NCBI RefSeq assembly: GCF_900157375.1
Contig: NZ_LT721901.1
Location: forward strand, 5,475,685-5,539,684
Length of the DNA: 64,000 nt
Direction of reading: 5' to 3'
Source: Mycobacterium rhizamassiliense
GTDB lineage: Bacteria > Actinomycetota > Actinomycetes > Mycobacteriales > Mycobacteriaceae
Below are positions 17,529 to 25,330 of this stretch, piece by piece; position 1 is the stretch's first letter; each line of letters starts with the position of its first letter. The notes beneath the pieces were generated by a model. The model did not search any database. It was not told the DNA's origin and was given only the letters and a program-made list of their open reading frames with translations. Both the position numbers and the translations under genes were made by a program.

Positions 17529-18368
17529 TTACCCGCTGGGCGTGAATGTATAGGTCTCTCCATGCGCGAGGTAGACGAACTTTGTACTCGCCGTTGAGGC
17601 CTCAGCCGCCTTCTTGAAATCGTCGAGGCCAGATAGGAACACAGAGAAGTCGTTGTAGTGGATCGGGATGGCGGTGCGCGGCTTGGTGATCTCGACGGCC
17701 TTCACTCCCATCTCGCCCGTCATCGTCACGACGGAGACGAGGAAGGTCGTGCCGCCGGTGTGGATCAGGCCGAGGTCGATGTCGGGGTAGCGGCGCGGGA
17801 TGTCCGCCAGCTCGTCGACGAGCATCGTGTCGCCGGTGATGTAGAGCCGGTAGAGCTGCTCGCCGTTGCGGCTGAAGTCGAGCAGGTGGCCGTTGACGGG
17901 CATGAGGAGTTCGAGGACCTCCTCATCGGTGGAGTGCTTGCCCGGCATCGCGGTGATCATGACGGTGGCGTCGCCCTTGCGCACCTCGAGCGATTCCCAG
18001 GTGTCCAGCGGGTAGCCCCGCCGAAAGCCGAGCGCGCCGAGCTTCTCAACCGCGTCGCCCGTCGAGACGATCGGCAGGTTCTTGTCGAGCTCTTGCGCGG
18101 CGACGTCGTCGAAGTGGTCGCCGTGGTAGTGCGACAGCACGACGAGGTCGATCGGGGGCAGGTCCGCGATCTGGCAGGCGGGCTCGACCTCGCGCCGCGC
18201 CCAGATGCCGTGGCCCAGAAAGACGTGCTCGCCTTTATGCAGGAAGGCGGGATCGGTCAGGATCGTCAGCCCGCCGAAGCGGATCAGCGTGGTGGCGTTG
18301 CCGATGAAGTAGACCTCGCCCTTGTCGAAATCGGCGGTGTCGCTGCCGGTCAGCTCTAACGAAGCCAT
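17529..18368 (-). CDS. UlaG-type MBL-fold metal-dependent hydrolase
   Basis: A 279-residue protein with intact motif VVLSHYHGDHFDDV (HxHxDH). Earlier it has GNATTLIRFGGLTILTDPAF, typical of the UPF0173/UlaG family. Further ligands are expected in MPGKHS, YITGDTML and PIHYND. Family members hydrolyse lactones, phosphodiesters or N-acyl lipids, so the substrate is open. It is read from the middle of a three-gene minus-strand group: GNAT, this hydrolase, zinc-ribbon protein. A 16-base gap to the GNAT gene suggests cotranscription. Confidence 0.85.
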   Translation of the reverse strand: MASLELTGSDTADFDKGEVYFIGNATTLIRFGGLTILTDPAFLHKGEHVFLGHGIWARREVEPACQIADLPPIDLVVLSHYHGDHFDDVAAQELDKNLPIVSTGDAVEKLGALGFRRGYPLDTWESLEVRKGDATVMITAMPGKHSTDEEVLELLMPVNGHLLDFSRNGEQLYRLYITGDTMLVDELADIPRRYPDIDLGLIHTGGTTFLVSVVTMTGEMGVKAVEITKPRTAIPIHYNDFSVFLSGLDDFKKAAEASTASTKFVYLAHGETYTFTPSG

Positions 18369-18384
18369 TTGTGTTCTCCCTGGA

Positions 18385-19170
18385 CTAGTCGCTTATCCGC
18401 GGAATCTCGATCTGCGCGTAATTCCCGATCGGCTGCAACGGGACCGACTCGCGGCCGCGGTACCAGGACAGCAGCCGCGTCCCCTCCTCGTCGTCAGCTG
18501 CAGGCCAGTCGTCGCCCTCCCCCGAGTCCTGGAAGTAGTCGAGCATGAAGTCGACAATCATCTGAGCCGGCACCGAATTCTGCGCATCGATCGCGTCGTT
18601 CGTGCCGGCGATGACGGTCAGAAACAAGTCGTATACGCGCGTCTTCCCGGCTCCCTCGAGCCTCGGCTGGAAGTACGGGCCGACCACTACTTGTGCGCCC
18701 CGCCGCGCATAGAACATTGCACGTCGTGCGGGATCGATGCCGTCCACCGCTGGGTGTCGGCGCGGATCCTCGATCTCCGCAAGCACAAGCGCGACACCGG
18801 GTTTCGCATACCACCGCTGCTGGGCCGCATCCATCAGCGCGTCACCGATACCACCGCCCCGAAGCCCGGGCCGCACCGAGACGTAGCCGATCAGGAGCAC
18901 ACGTGCGTGGGGAAAGGGATACCCCATGATGCAGCCCACCGGCCTGTCGCCGTCCAGCGCGCACAACCCCCATGCCTCGTCGTCGGCGAGTCCAGCAAGG
19001 AATGTGCCTAGCGTGTCGAGTTCGTTTGGCCCGAACGACGGTTCGAGAATCTCGCGATAGATCTCCTCGATCAGGTCCTCGCTCACTTCAGACCGCATGT
19101 CGCGGACCTGGATCCCGGTAGCCACCTCTTGATGCTGCCACTTCCCGCCGTGACGGGGACGCTGCTTCAC
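18385..19170 (-). CDS. GNAT N-acetyltransferase
   Basis: A 261-residue acetyl-CoA-dependent transferase. Motif A reads LIGYVSVRPGLRGGGIGDALMDAA, with the pyrophosphate-binding R/G-rich loop. A later ARRAMFYARRGAQVVV segment carries the usual tyrosine. It belongs to a subfamily with an extra tail (GAGKTRVYDLFLTVIAG, then VPAQMIVDFMLDYF). The same arrangement occurs inside the 1042-residue protein encoded divergently 300 bases away, so the two are probably related in function. The acceptor is unknown. Confidence 0.85.
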   Translation of the reverse strand: MKQRPRHGGKWQHQEVATGIQVRDMRSEVSEDLIEEIYREILEPSFGPNELDTLGTFLAGLADDEAWGLCALDGDRPVGCIMGYPFPHARVLLIGYVSVRPGLRGGGIGDALMDAAQQRWYAKPGVALVLAEIEDPRRHPAVDGIDPARRAMFYARRGAQVVVGPYFQPRLEGAGKTRVYDLFLTVIAGTNDAIDAQNSVPAQMIVDFMLDYFQDSGEGDDWPAADDEEGTRLLSWYRGRESVPLQPIGNYAQIEIPRISD

Positions 19171-19220
19171 CGGCTATTCGAGAAAATGACGTAGGCAGGT
19201 CAACCTTCTTTGGCACATTT

Positions 19221-19250
19221 TGTGAGATTTTTCGGTACGCCCTGTGAGAT
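19221..19250. promoter_or_regulatory. Direct repeats TGTGAGAT in the GNAT / GNAT-fusion divergent region
   Basis: TGTGAGAT occurs at 19221-19228 and again at 19243-19250, a 22-base (two-turn) spacing on one DNA face. The site lies between the divergent GNAT (19170, minus) and the plus-strand GNAT-fusion/APC operon. It is AT-richer than its surroundings and may bind a regulator or contain the promoters. The remaining 300 bases of this gap hold only the small upstream frame at 19385. Confidence 0.4.
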
Positions 19251-19384
19251 ATTTAAGCCCCCCCTCGATGCGCGCGCGTTGCTTTAGGCCGGACGTTGGT
19301 GTGCCTCCGGATCAAGGTTTTTCGTGGCCGAACTTCGCGACGAACATCGACCGGGCCCTTTAGGGACACCGATCGGAGCAGATC

Positions 19385-19483
19385 GTGACAATGAATCTGA
19401 AGCCGCCCAGAGGACTCGTCGGGCCCGTCAACGCTGATGTCGTTCTGACCGGCGAAACGGGGGTCACCCAATGTCTTGGATAG
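19385..19483 (+). CDS. Possible 32-residue leader peptide
   Basis: GTG at 19385 follows GGAG (19375-19378) with 6-base spacing and opens a 32-codon frame (VTMNLKPPRGL ... TQCLG) ending TAG at 19481-19483. The frame overlaps the first 13 bases of the 1042-residue gene in another frame. The large gene lacks a convincing ribosome site of its own, so reinitiation or coupling from this frame could set its translation. No homologue is recognised and the peptide may not matter as a protein. Confidence 0.35.
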   Translation: MTMNLKPPRGLVGPVNADVVLTGETGVTQCLG

Positions 19484-22400
19484 GTGACGTCCAACATTTC
19501 TGGGGGGAATACACCCTCGCCATAGCGCTATTCGGGTTCGGCCTCGTTCTGTACACCCAGCTGTTCCCGAGCTGGCGACTACTGATGCGCACCTTGCCCC
19601 GGCACGACCGGCTCAATATGCCGTGGCAGGCGTTGGTTACCTTGGCCGGCTTGCTCGCGCGCGGCCTGGAGGCGCACTCGCTCCATACCGCAGTGCGATT
19701 GCGCATCGAACTCGAATTGTTGAACCGGCCCGAAAAGAAACCACTCAAGCTGCGTTACGACACCGACAAGGAATACAAAGAAGCCGTCGCCGACTGGAAC
19801 GCCGCGATGAATAAATGGTCGGATGACGTCGGAAGGCGGCTGGCGGCCATTGCGGCGAAGAAGGACGAAAATGAACGGACCATCGTTGTCGAGAACTGCT
19901 CAGCGCTTCTCGGCAACGACGATATCGAGCGATATCTCGATGCCTGCGACGCGAAGAGTTTCTTGTCCAAGGTGACGATCAATTCCGGCTTCGTCGCACC
20001 GTTGCATCTCTTGACTGGCCTGCTGGCCTACTACGACGAGGAATGGGAGCCGGTGGTCGACGCCTATGGGCGATCGCTCATCCGCCTGGAGGACCCATTC
20101 GTGTACAGCAAGGCGCGCAAGATGCAGTCGTTCATCTTCGACTGCTGGCTGCTGTGGGGCCCCAGCATTCCCATCTGCACCTGCGAGGAGTGGCACGGGG
20201 AGGTGGCACTGCAGTACGGCTATGGCGACGAGAACAATTCGCTGACGTTGCGCTGTTCGTCGCCGCAGATGCTTCGTACGCTGGGTGAGAAATACGGCGG
20301 CCCCCATGACCGACTCGCGTTGCGGGCCCGTGTTTCTGGCGTCCTGAAGTGGGGCCCGGACCTCGGCACTGCCGGCTTTTGTCACGCACAGGTCGCCATC
20401 TCGACGGACAAGCGCCTCGTCCTCGACACGACCAGCGAATCGGACGGCATCCGCCCAGCCGGGGGGACTTCGGAGCAAGTGCACGCCCAGTACTACTCGG
20501 CCTACCTCTGGATCGCATTTGTCATGTGCAAACTGGACGCCGAGACCGGGAGGGTTGAGCCGCACAACCCCAAGCACAAGTGGCGCGACCTCATTCCGTT
20601 TTTCATCCACGCCAACATCGCGGATCCCGAGGCTTACGAATTCCACGTGAATCAACTTGCCCGGGGTGCCGTCGAAGCGGCCCGGCAGTTGCTCGTTGCC
20701 GAGCCGGACCTCATCCTGCGCTTCGGCTGCGCGATCGACGAGACCGGCTGCGGGTCCGACACGTTGTACGTCTTGGAGACGCCAAAGATCTCCGATCGGA
20801 TGAGGGTCTTCGCACGCGAGGCAGCAAGACAGGAAGACGGAGAAGCGCTGCAGCGGTTGCACTTTGGTTCGGCAGAGCTGTTCGAGCTGGGCGAGTACTC
20901 CGCATGCGCGTTGCCCGAAATGGTCAACGATTACTTGGAGGATATCCAGGAAAAGGTAGAGGAAAAGGAGCTGACGTTTCGGGAGTTGCGCATCACCCGG
21001 AAGTCCGACCTCGATCTGCTCCGGACGTTCTACGACGAATGCTTTGAGCCGGAGTTTCCCGACGAGGACGAACGCGAATCCTACGAACAGATCGAAGCTT
21101 ATCTCCGCCTCAAAGAGTTCGGTTGGTACGACAAGAACAACTACCACGTCATTGTCATGCTCGACGAGAATGACAATCCCATCGGAGGCTCGATATCGGA
21201 CTATCTGAACCAACCGAACGCGGGCGTGATCGAGTACCTCGTCATCAAACCCGAATATCGCCAGAAGGGATGCGGCCGTCGTCTGCTCGAGCAGACCGAG
21301 CGCACCCTGCACGACGACGCGGACCGGAGCGAGAAGCGCCCGCTCGACTGGATCGCGGCCGAGGTTGACGACCCGTTTGTCACGAAGCGCCCCTTGCATG
21401 CCATCGATCCCTTTGTGGTGGCGAGGATTTGGCAGAAATGGAACTACCGAGTGCTCGACTTCCGCTACGTACAGCCGGCCCTCGCCAAAGACAAGAAGGC
21501 CGTCCACACGTTGTTCCTGACCGCCAAGACCTGTCCGGAGGGCAAGTTCGAGAAGATCTGCCCGATGGCGGACGGCGACGGGGCGTTGACTGATGGCGGG
21601 CCGGGCGGGAACGGCGAGACACCGAGGGCCCCCGACGTACCGAAGAGGGACGTGGAAATCCTCGTCCAGGAGTACCTGCGTTGGGCGATGCGCATTGATA
21701 ATCCCGTTGGCCACAAGGACTTCCAGGCCATGAGCAATTCCATGCACGCCGGCGCCGTCCGCCTGATCCGGCTCGACGAGTATCTGGGCCCAAAGGAAGC
21801 AGACCTCCGCATCAACGAAGTGGTCGGCGACAAGGACCCCGAGCTAGGGCACGCGCTCGAGGTCTACAAAGCGGTGTTCGGAATCGGGGCGGGCGGAAAA
21901 TTGGTAAACCCATTCGCGCTCACGTCGTCGAATGGGTCGGCGGACCGAGCCGACTGCCGCTGCCATTTATGGACCATCCGAATCGCAGAGAAGGCGGAGG
22001 GCGAAGAGACCCCCCGAAGCGCCGCGGACGCAAAACGCGAAGGGATAGCCCATTTCTGGACCACGCCGACCGCGGGCTTGGCCCGTTACGTGGAGTTCCT
22101 CGATTGGTCGCGCAAACCCAACCCGCTTCCGGAGCTCATCGCGCGGATCGAGGAGCGCATGGTTCGCGACGACGTTCGGTCGGGCGAGCAAATGATGCTC
22201 GCCGGCAAGAAATTGGAGCGTTACGGCAGGCAGCAGAGCAGCACCGGCAAGCCAATGATCCGCGCCGGCCAGAAGATGATCGCCGAAGGCAGGAAGAAGA
22301 GGGATCGCGACCAAGCAGAGGGACGCGATGGCGCGGGGGCCCGCGGCTGGTATCTCGAATGCGACGCGGCCAACCGCGAGCACTTTCAGAATGCGGGATT

Positions 22401-22599
22401 CCGGCAGGTCGGCGACGAGTGCCTGCGGCCGGGACTGCCCGGCCGACGCGTCTACCTGATGTACAAGCAGTTCGGGCCGTCGCGCGGCGGGCGGGACATT
22501 TCCGACGACGTCCATCGTCAAACCGTGGCGGAGATCTACAAACTCCTCGCGATCCCCCAGCCCGAAGCGGCGCCCGCGGCCAAAGGAGGCCGGCCGTGA
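19471..22599 (+). CDS. Large membrane-anchored protein with internal GNAT domain
   Basis: A 1042-residue protein of no recognised whole-length family. Residues about 11-30 form one hydrophobic segment (TLAIALFGFGLVLYTQLF). Residues 70-480 are an unidentified region rich in acidic and aromatic residues (CEEWHGEVALQYGYGDE). Residues about 490-690 form a GNAT domain (FRELRITRKSDLDLLRTFYDE, VIEYLVIKPEYRQKGCGRRLL) like the neighbouring GNAT enzyme. Near the C-terminus CDAANREHFQNAGFRQVGDE resembles the end of a second, degenerate GNAT unit. The stop overlaps the APC gene start (GTGA), so the two are coupled. Confidence 0.8.
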   Translation: MSWIGDVQHFWGEYTLAIALFGFGLVLYTQLFPSWRLLMRTLPRHDRLNMPWQALVTLAGLLARGLEAHSLHTAVRLRIELELLNRPEKKPLKLRYDTDKEYKEAVADWNAAMNKWSDDVGRRLAAIAAKKDENERTIVVENCSALLGNDDIERYLDACDAKSFLSKVTINSGFVAPLHLLTGLLAYYDEEWEPVVDAYGRSLIRLEDPFVYSKARKMQSFIFDCWLLWGPSIPICTCEEWHGEVALQYGYGDENNSLTLRCSSPQMLRTLGEKYGGPHDRLALRARVSGVLKWGPDLGTAGFCHAQVAISTDKRLVLDTTSESDGIRPAGGTSEQVHAQYYSAYLWIAFVMCKLDAETGRVEPHNPKHKWRDLIPFFIHANIADPEAYEFHVNQLARGAVEAARQLLVAEPDLILRFGCAIDETGCGSDTLYVLETPKISDRMRVFAREAARQEDGEALQRLHFGSAELFELGEYSACALPEMVNDYLEDIQEKVEEKELTFRELRITRKSDLDLLRTFYDECFEPEFPDEDERESYEQIEAYLRLKEFGWYDKNNYHVIVMLDENDNPIGGSISDYLNQPNAGVIEYLVIKPEYRQKGCGRRLLEQTERTLHDDADRSEKRPLDWIAAEVDDPFVTKRPLHAIDPFVVARIWQKWNYRVLDFRYVQPALAKDKKAVHTLFLTAKTCPEGKFEKICPMADGDGALTDGGPGGNGETPRAPDVPKRDVEILVQEYLRWAMRIDNPVGHKDFQAMSNSMHAGAVRLIRLDEYLGPKEADLRINEVVGDKDPELGHALEVYKAVFGIGAGGKLVNPFALTSSNGSADRADCRCHLWTIRIAEKAEGEETPRSAADAKREGIAHFWTTPTAGLARYVEFLDWSRKPNPLPELIARIEERMVRDDVRSGEQMMLAGKKLERYGRQQSSTGKPMIRAGQKMIAEGRKKRDRDQAEGRDGAGARGWYLECDAANREHFQNAGFRQVGDECLRPGLPGRRVYLMYKQFGPSRGGRDISDDVHRQTVAEIYKLLAIPQPEAAPAAKGGRP

Positions 22600-24662
22600 C
22601 GGCGCGACAGACGGGCGGCTGGGTGACCTTCAAGGGTTTGCGCGTGGGCACCCTCGGTTTCGGCGAAAATCTGGTCATCGCACTTACCTCGGTCGCGCCC
22701 GCATACAGTCTGGCCGCGACACTGGTCGCCCTGGTGACGGTTGCGGGTGTCAAGACGCCCGCCCTATTCATCGTCGGTTTCATCCCAGCTGTCCTGACCG
22801 CGTTCGCATTTCGCGAACTTGCGAAGGAGACCCCGGACTGCGGGTCGACCTTTACCTGGGTCACGCGCGCCTTCGGCCCCTGGGTCGGCTGGATAGGCGG
22901 CTGGGCTCTGGTCGTTGCGTCCACCGCAGCTCTGGGCAACGCCGCGCAGATCGCAGCGATTTATCTGCTAAAGGCGTACGACCTCAAGACGCTTGAACAT
23001 TCGACGTGGACGCGGATCGTGGTGGGCGGCGCGACGGTCGCGGTCGTTGTCGCGCTGATGATCTTGCGACAGCCGAGCCTGGAGTCCACCGAGCGGTCCC
23101 GGGCCGCTACCTGGCTCCTGGTGGCGCAGGTTGTGGTGCTGGTGGTTATCGGCGTCGCCGCGTTGGTGACCCTCAGCCCGCACGTGAAGTCGACGGCGAC
23201 CCAGATCGCGCTCGGCGGCGTGATCATCGCCGTGTTTGTCGTCTTGTGTCTGCGAGGTATTGACGGCACGGAGCGCTACCAGCGCGCGCTGCTGGCCGTG
23301 GAGCTGTTAATGCTCGTGATCCTCAGCGTTGTCGCGTTCGCGAAGGTGTTCACGGGTCACGCGGGGCCGCAGGCGCTCATGCCGCGATGGGACTGGATAT
23401 CGCCGATCGGCTTGTCGATCACAGACCTTGCCCGAGGCACCGTGTTGTGTGTGTTCGCGTTCTGGGGCTGGGACACCCCGCTGTCGGTGTCGGAAGAGGC
23501 GAAGGAGCCGACGAAAAATCCGGGTAAGGCCGCCGTCTTGGCCACGGTCCTTCTTCTCCTGACATACCTGCTGGTCAGCGGTGCGCTACAGGCCTTCGCA
23601 GGCATCGGCACCACCGGAATGGGTCTGAGAAATCCAGCCCATGAGAACAACGCGCTCAGCGTTCTCGGCGGTCCGGTGCTGGGCACCGCCCTAGCGGCGC
23701 TCCTGTTGCTGGCGATCAGCTCGTCGGCGTTGGGTGCGGTGCTGACCTACGTAGCGCCAACGGCACGCACCATGCTGGCGATGGCCGTCTACCGGGCCCT
23801 GCCTCGGCGGTTCGCACTGGTTCACCGCCGTTACCAGACACCCTGGTTTGCGAGCGTCGTGATCGGTGCGCTTGGATTCGCGATCTATGCCGCGATGACG
23901 CTGATCAGCCGAAATTCATTGTCAGACATGGTGTCCGCACTCGCACTGGTCACCACCTTCTACTACGCCCTGACCGCTTTTGCCTGTGTGCGGACGTATT
24001 GGCGCAGAGCGCGCAAATCCATGCGGAGATTCGCTGTGCAGGTTGTGTTTCCGTTGCTCGGAGCGCTCGCGATGACGGCAGCCTTCGCCATCACCGCCTT
24101 CGAAAGTTACTCTCCCCATTACGGCAAGACCCACTTTGGGCCCGTTGGCGGCGTGTTCATCATGGGCATTGGCCTTTTGGCGCTGGGCATCCCGATCGCG
24201 TTGCTGTGCGCGAAGGGCGAGCATCTCAAGGCGTTCGTTGAGAAGATCTTCACGCGCGAAACTCTCGACGCCTTTGTCGGGCCCATCAAGAACTTCTTCA
24301 CGCGCGAGACAGTCGAAACCTTCGTCCTTTCCGTCGAGCGCCTCTTCACACGCAAAACCCTCAAGGCCGTCCTCGCCGGCGTCAAGGCCTTCTCCGTCCG
24401 CAAGACACTCAAGGCCCTCGGTGCGCGCCTCAAAGTCTTTTTCACCCGCAAGACCCTCAAGGCACTGTCCAAGGGCGTCAAAACGTTCTTCACCGGCGAT
24501 ACCGTCGATGCCTTCTTTCGGGGCGAGACGCTCGACCGCAAGACCATCATCACCGTGTCCCCGCCGCCAGAGTCTGTGCCAGGACCGAGCACTGACACCG
24601 ATGTTGCCGAAGAGGGGCAACTCAACGAGCCGACGGCCAGCACCCCGGCTTACAGCGGGTGA
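22596..24662 (+). CDS. APC-superfamily amino-acid/amine permease with repeat tail
   Basis: A 688-residue permease. Residues 1-540 hold about 12-13 membrane helices with APC landmarks GTLGFGENLVIALTSVAPAYS in the first helix and FWGWDTPLSVSEEAKEPTKNPG later. It probably moves an amino acid or amine with protons. The cytoplasmic tail (residues 551-646) is six tandem 16-residue units, then a Pro/Ser/Thr-rich end. GTG 22596 follows AAAGGAGG by 6 bases and overlaps the preceding stop. Cotranscription with the acetyltransferase-fusion gene suggests transport plus acetylation of one substrate (inference). Confidence 0.85.
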   Translation: MTARQTGGWVTFKGLRVGTLGFGENLVIALTSVAPAYSLAATLVALVTVAGVKTPALFIVGFIPAVLTAFAFRELAKETPDCGSTFTWVTRAFGPWVGWIGGWALVVASTAALGNAAQIAAIYLLKAYDLKTLEHSTWTRIVVGGATVAVVVALMILRQPSLESTERSRAATWLLVAQVVVLVVIGVAALVTLSPHVKSTATQIALGGVIIAVFVVLCLRGIDGTERYQRALLAVELLMLVILSVVAFAKVFTGHAGPQALMPRWDWISPIGLSITDLARGTVLCVFAFWGWDTPLSVSEEAKEPTKNPGKAAVLATVLLLLTYLLVSGALQAFAGIGTTGMGLRNPAHENNALSVLGGPVLGTALAALLLLAISSSALGAVLTYVAPTARTMLAMAVYRALPRRFALVHRRYQTPWFASVVIGALGFAIYAAMTLISRNSLSDMVSALALVTTFYYALTAFACVRTYWRRARKSMRRFAVQVVFPLLGALAMTAAFAITAFESYSPHYGKTHFGPVGGVFIMGIGLLALGIPIALLCAKGEHLKAFVEKIFTRETLDAFVGPIKNFFTRETVETFVLSVERLFTRKTLKAVLAGVKAFSVRKTLKALGARLKVFFTRKTLKALSKGVKTFFTGDTVDAFFRGETLDRKTIITVSPPPESVPGPSTDTDVAEEGQLNEPTASTPAYSG
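24246..24533 (+). repeat. Six tandem 48-bp coding units (16 residues each)
   Basis: The units start at 24246, 24294, 24342, 24390, 24438 and 24486. Examples are IFTRETLDAFVGPIKN, FFTRETVETFVLSVER, LFTRKTLKAVLAGVKA and FFTRKTLKALSKGVKT. The consensus is F-F-T-R-K/E-T-L/V-K/E-A-(6 residues)-K. The DNA of the units has diverged far more than the protein pattern, so the expansion is old and the peptide pattern appears to be maintained. Confidence 0.85.
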
Positions 24663-24741
24663 TTCGTATTGTCCGCGGGGGGCTCTCCGCCACCGCAATC
24701 GCGGCTACCACGCCGATCACGGCTTGACGTCGAGGAATGTG

Positions 24742-24813
24742 TGGTCCCGGCTGGGATCGAACCAGCGACCTTCCGCGTGTGAAGCGGACGCTCTCCCACT
24801 GAGCCACGGGACC
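24742..24813 (-). tRNA. tRNA-Val (anticodon CAC)
   Basis: On minus, the acceptor strands GGTCCCG and CGGGACC pair over 7 bp. The anticodon loop TTCACAC gives CAC, and the T-arm loop is TTCGATC. CCA is not encoded. A -10-like TAGTCT lies upstream at 24839-24844 (minus). It diverges from the three-tRNA plus-strand array. Confidence 0.95.
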
Positions 24814-24925
24814 TGCGCCGAGAGGCGAACGACGTCGAAGACTAGCACGAACCGGGCATCGAGGATGCCGCCCCATGCGTCCCCAGGGTCACGCGCTAGC
24901 CTAGACACGGCCCGCATCGAGAGAT

Positions 24926-24955
24926 TTGTGTGGGCCCGCTTTTGTGGACTATCGT
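24926..24955 (+). promoter_or_regulatory. Promoter of the Gly-Cys-Val tRNA array
   Basis: TTGTGT (24926-24931), 18 bases, TATCGT (24950-24955), ending 37 bases before the mature tRNA-Gly. This is a plausible housekeeping-type promoter. Confidence 0.45.
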
Positions 24956-24992
24956 CGTCCTTCGCAACGGGCGACGATCTCGTCCGTAGCGC

Positions 24993-25065
24993 GCGGATGT
25001 AGCGCAGTTGGTAGCGCATCACCTTGCCAAGGTGAGGGTCGCGGGTTCGAATCCCGTCATCCGCT
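24993..25065 (+). tRNA. tRNA-Gly (anticodon GCC)
   Basis: Acceptor GCGGATG pairs with CATCCGC. The anticodon stem-loop CACCTTGCCAAGGTG places GCC in the loop. The T-arm GCGGGTTCGAATCCCGT is canonical. It is first in a plus-strand array of three tRNAs with gaps of 27 and 16 bases. Confidence 0.95.
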
Positions 25066-25092
25066 CGAAGGTGCAAGAGGCATCAATCCAGC

Positions 25093-25163
25093 GGTGGAGT
25101 GGCCGAGTGGTGAGGCAACGGCCTGCAAAGCCGTGCACACGGGTTCGATTCCCGTCTCCACCT
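25093..25163 (+). tRNA. tRNA-Cys (anticodon GCA)
   Basis: Acceptor GGTGGAG pairs with CTCCACC. The loop CTGCAAA holds anticodon GCA. The T-arm ACGGGTTCGATTCCCGT is canonical. It is the middle member of the array. Confidence 0.95.
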
Positions 25164-25179
25164 CCAATTTTTGCTCCCA

Positions 25180-25254
25180 GCGCGATTAGCTCAGCGGGAG
25201 AGCGCTTCCCTGACACGGAAGAGGTCACTGGTTCAATCCCAGTATCGCGCACCA
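25180..25254 (+). tRNA. tRNA-Val (anticodon GAC), CCA encoded
   Basis: Acceptor GCGCGAT pairs with ATCGCGC. The loop CTGACAC gives anticodon GAC. The T-arm CTGGTTCAATCCCAG is canonical, and ACCA follows the acceptor directly in the DNA. It is last in the array; in M. tuberculosis a prophage lies beside the comparable tRNA-Val. Confidence 0.95.
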
Positions 25255-25300
25255 CAGTTTCACCAGCTCAGCGGCGCATTTAAGTGCCCAGCTTGGAGCT

Positions 25301-25319
25301 CAGGGGATCCGAACCCCTG
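25301..25319. terminator. GC-rich hairpin between tRNA array and convergent operon
   Basis: CAGGGG and CCCCTG flank a 7-base loop (ATCCGAA). The stem extends to 7 bp with outer T and A. It sits between the plus-strand tRNA array and the end of a minus-strand amidohydrolase gene, where a bidirectional terminator is expected, but no T-run follows. On minus the loop reads TTCGGAT, so it also mimics a tRNA T-arm followed by GAGCTCCA. Confidence 0.4.
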
Positions 25320-25330
25320 ACCCCCATTCC

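Noticed and set aside
18385..24662. The GNAT/APC block as a prophage, toxin-antitoxin or defence island.
   Set aside because: No integrase, phage structural, nuclease or toxin motif could be found; only its position beside tRNAs hints at mobility.
24622..25283. Several short frames across the tRNA array.
   Set aside because: They overlap canonical tRNA cloverleafs and have no coding features.
25294..25318. Calling the hairpin after tRNA-Val a definite attachment site.
   Set aside because: It has no CCA, the rest of a tRNA is absent, and a simple terminator explains it equally well.
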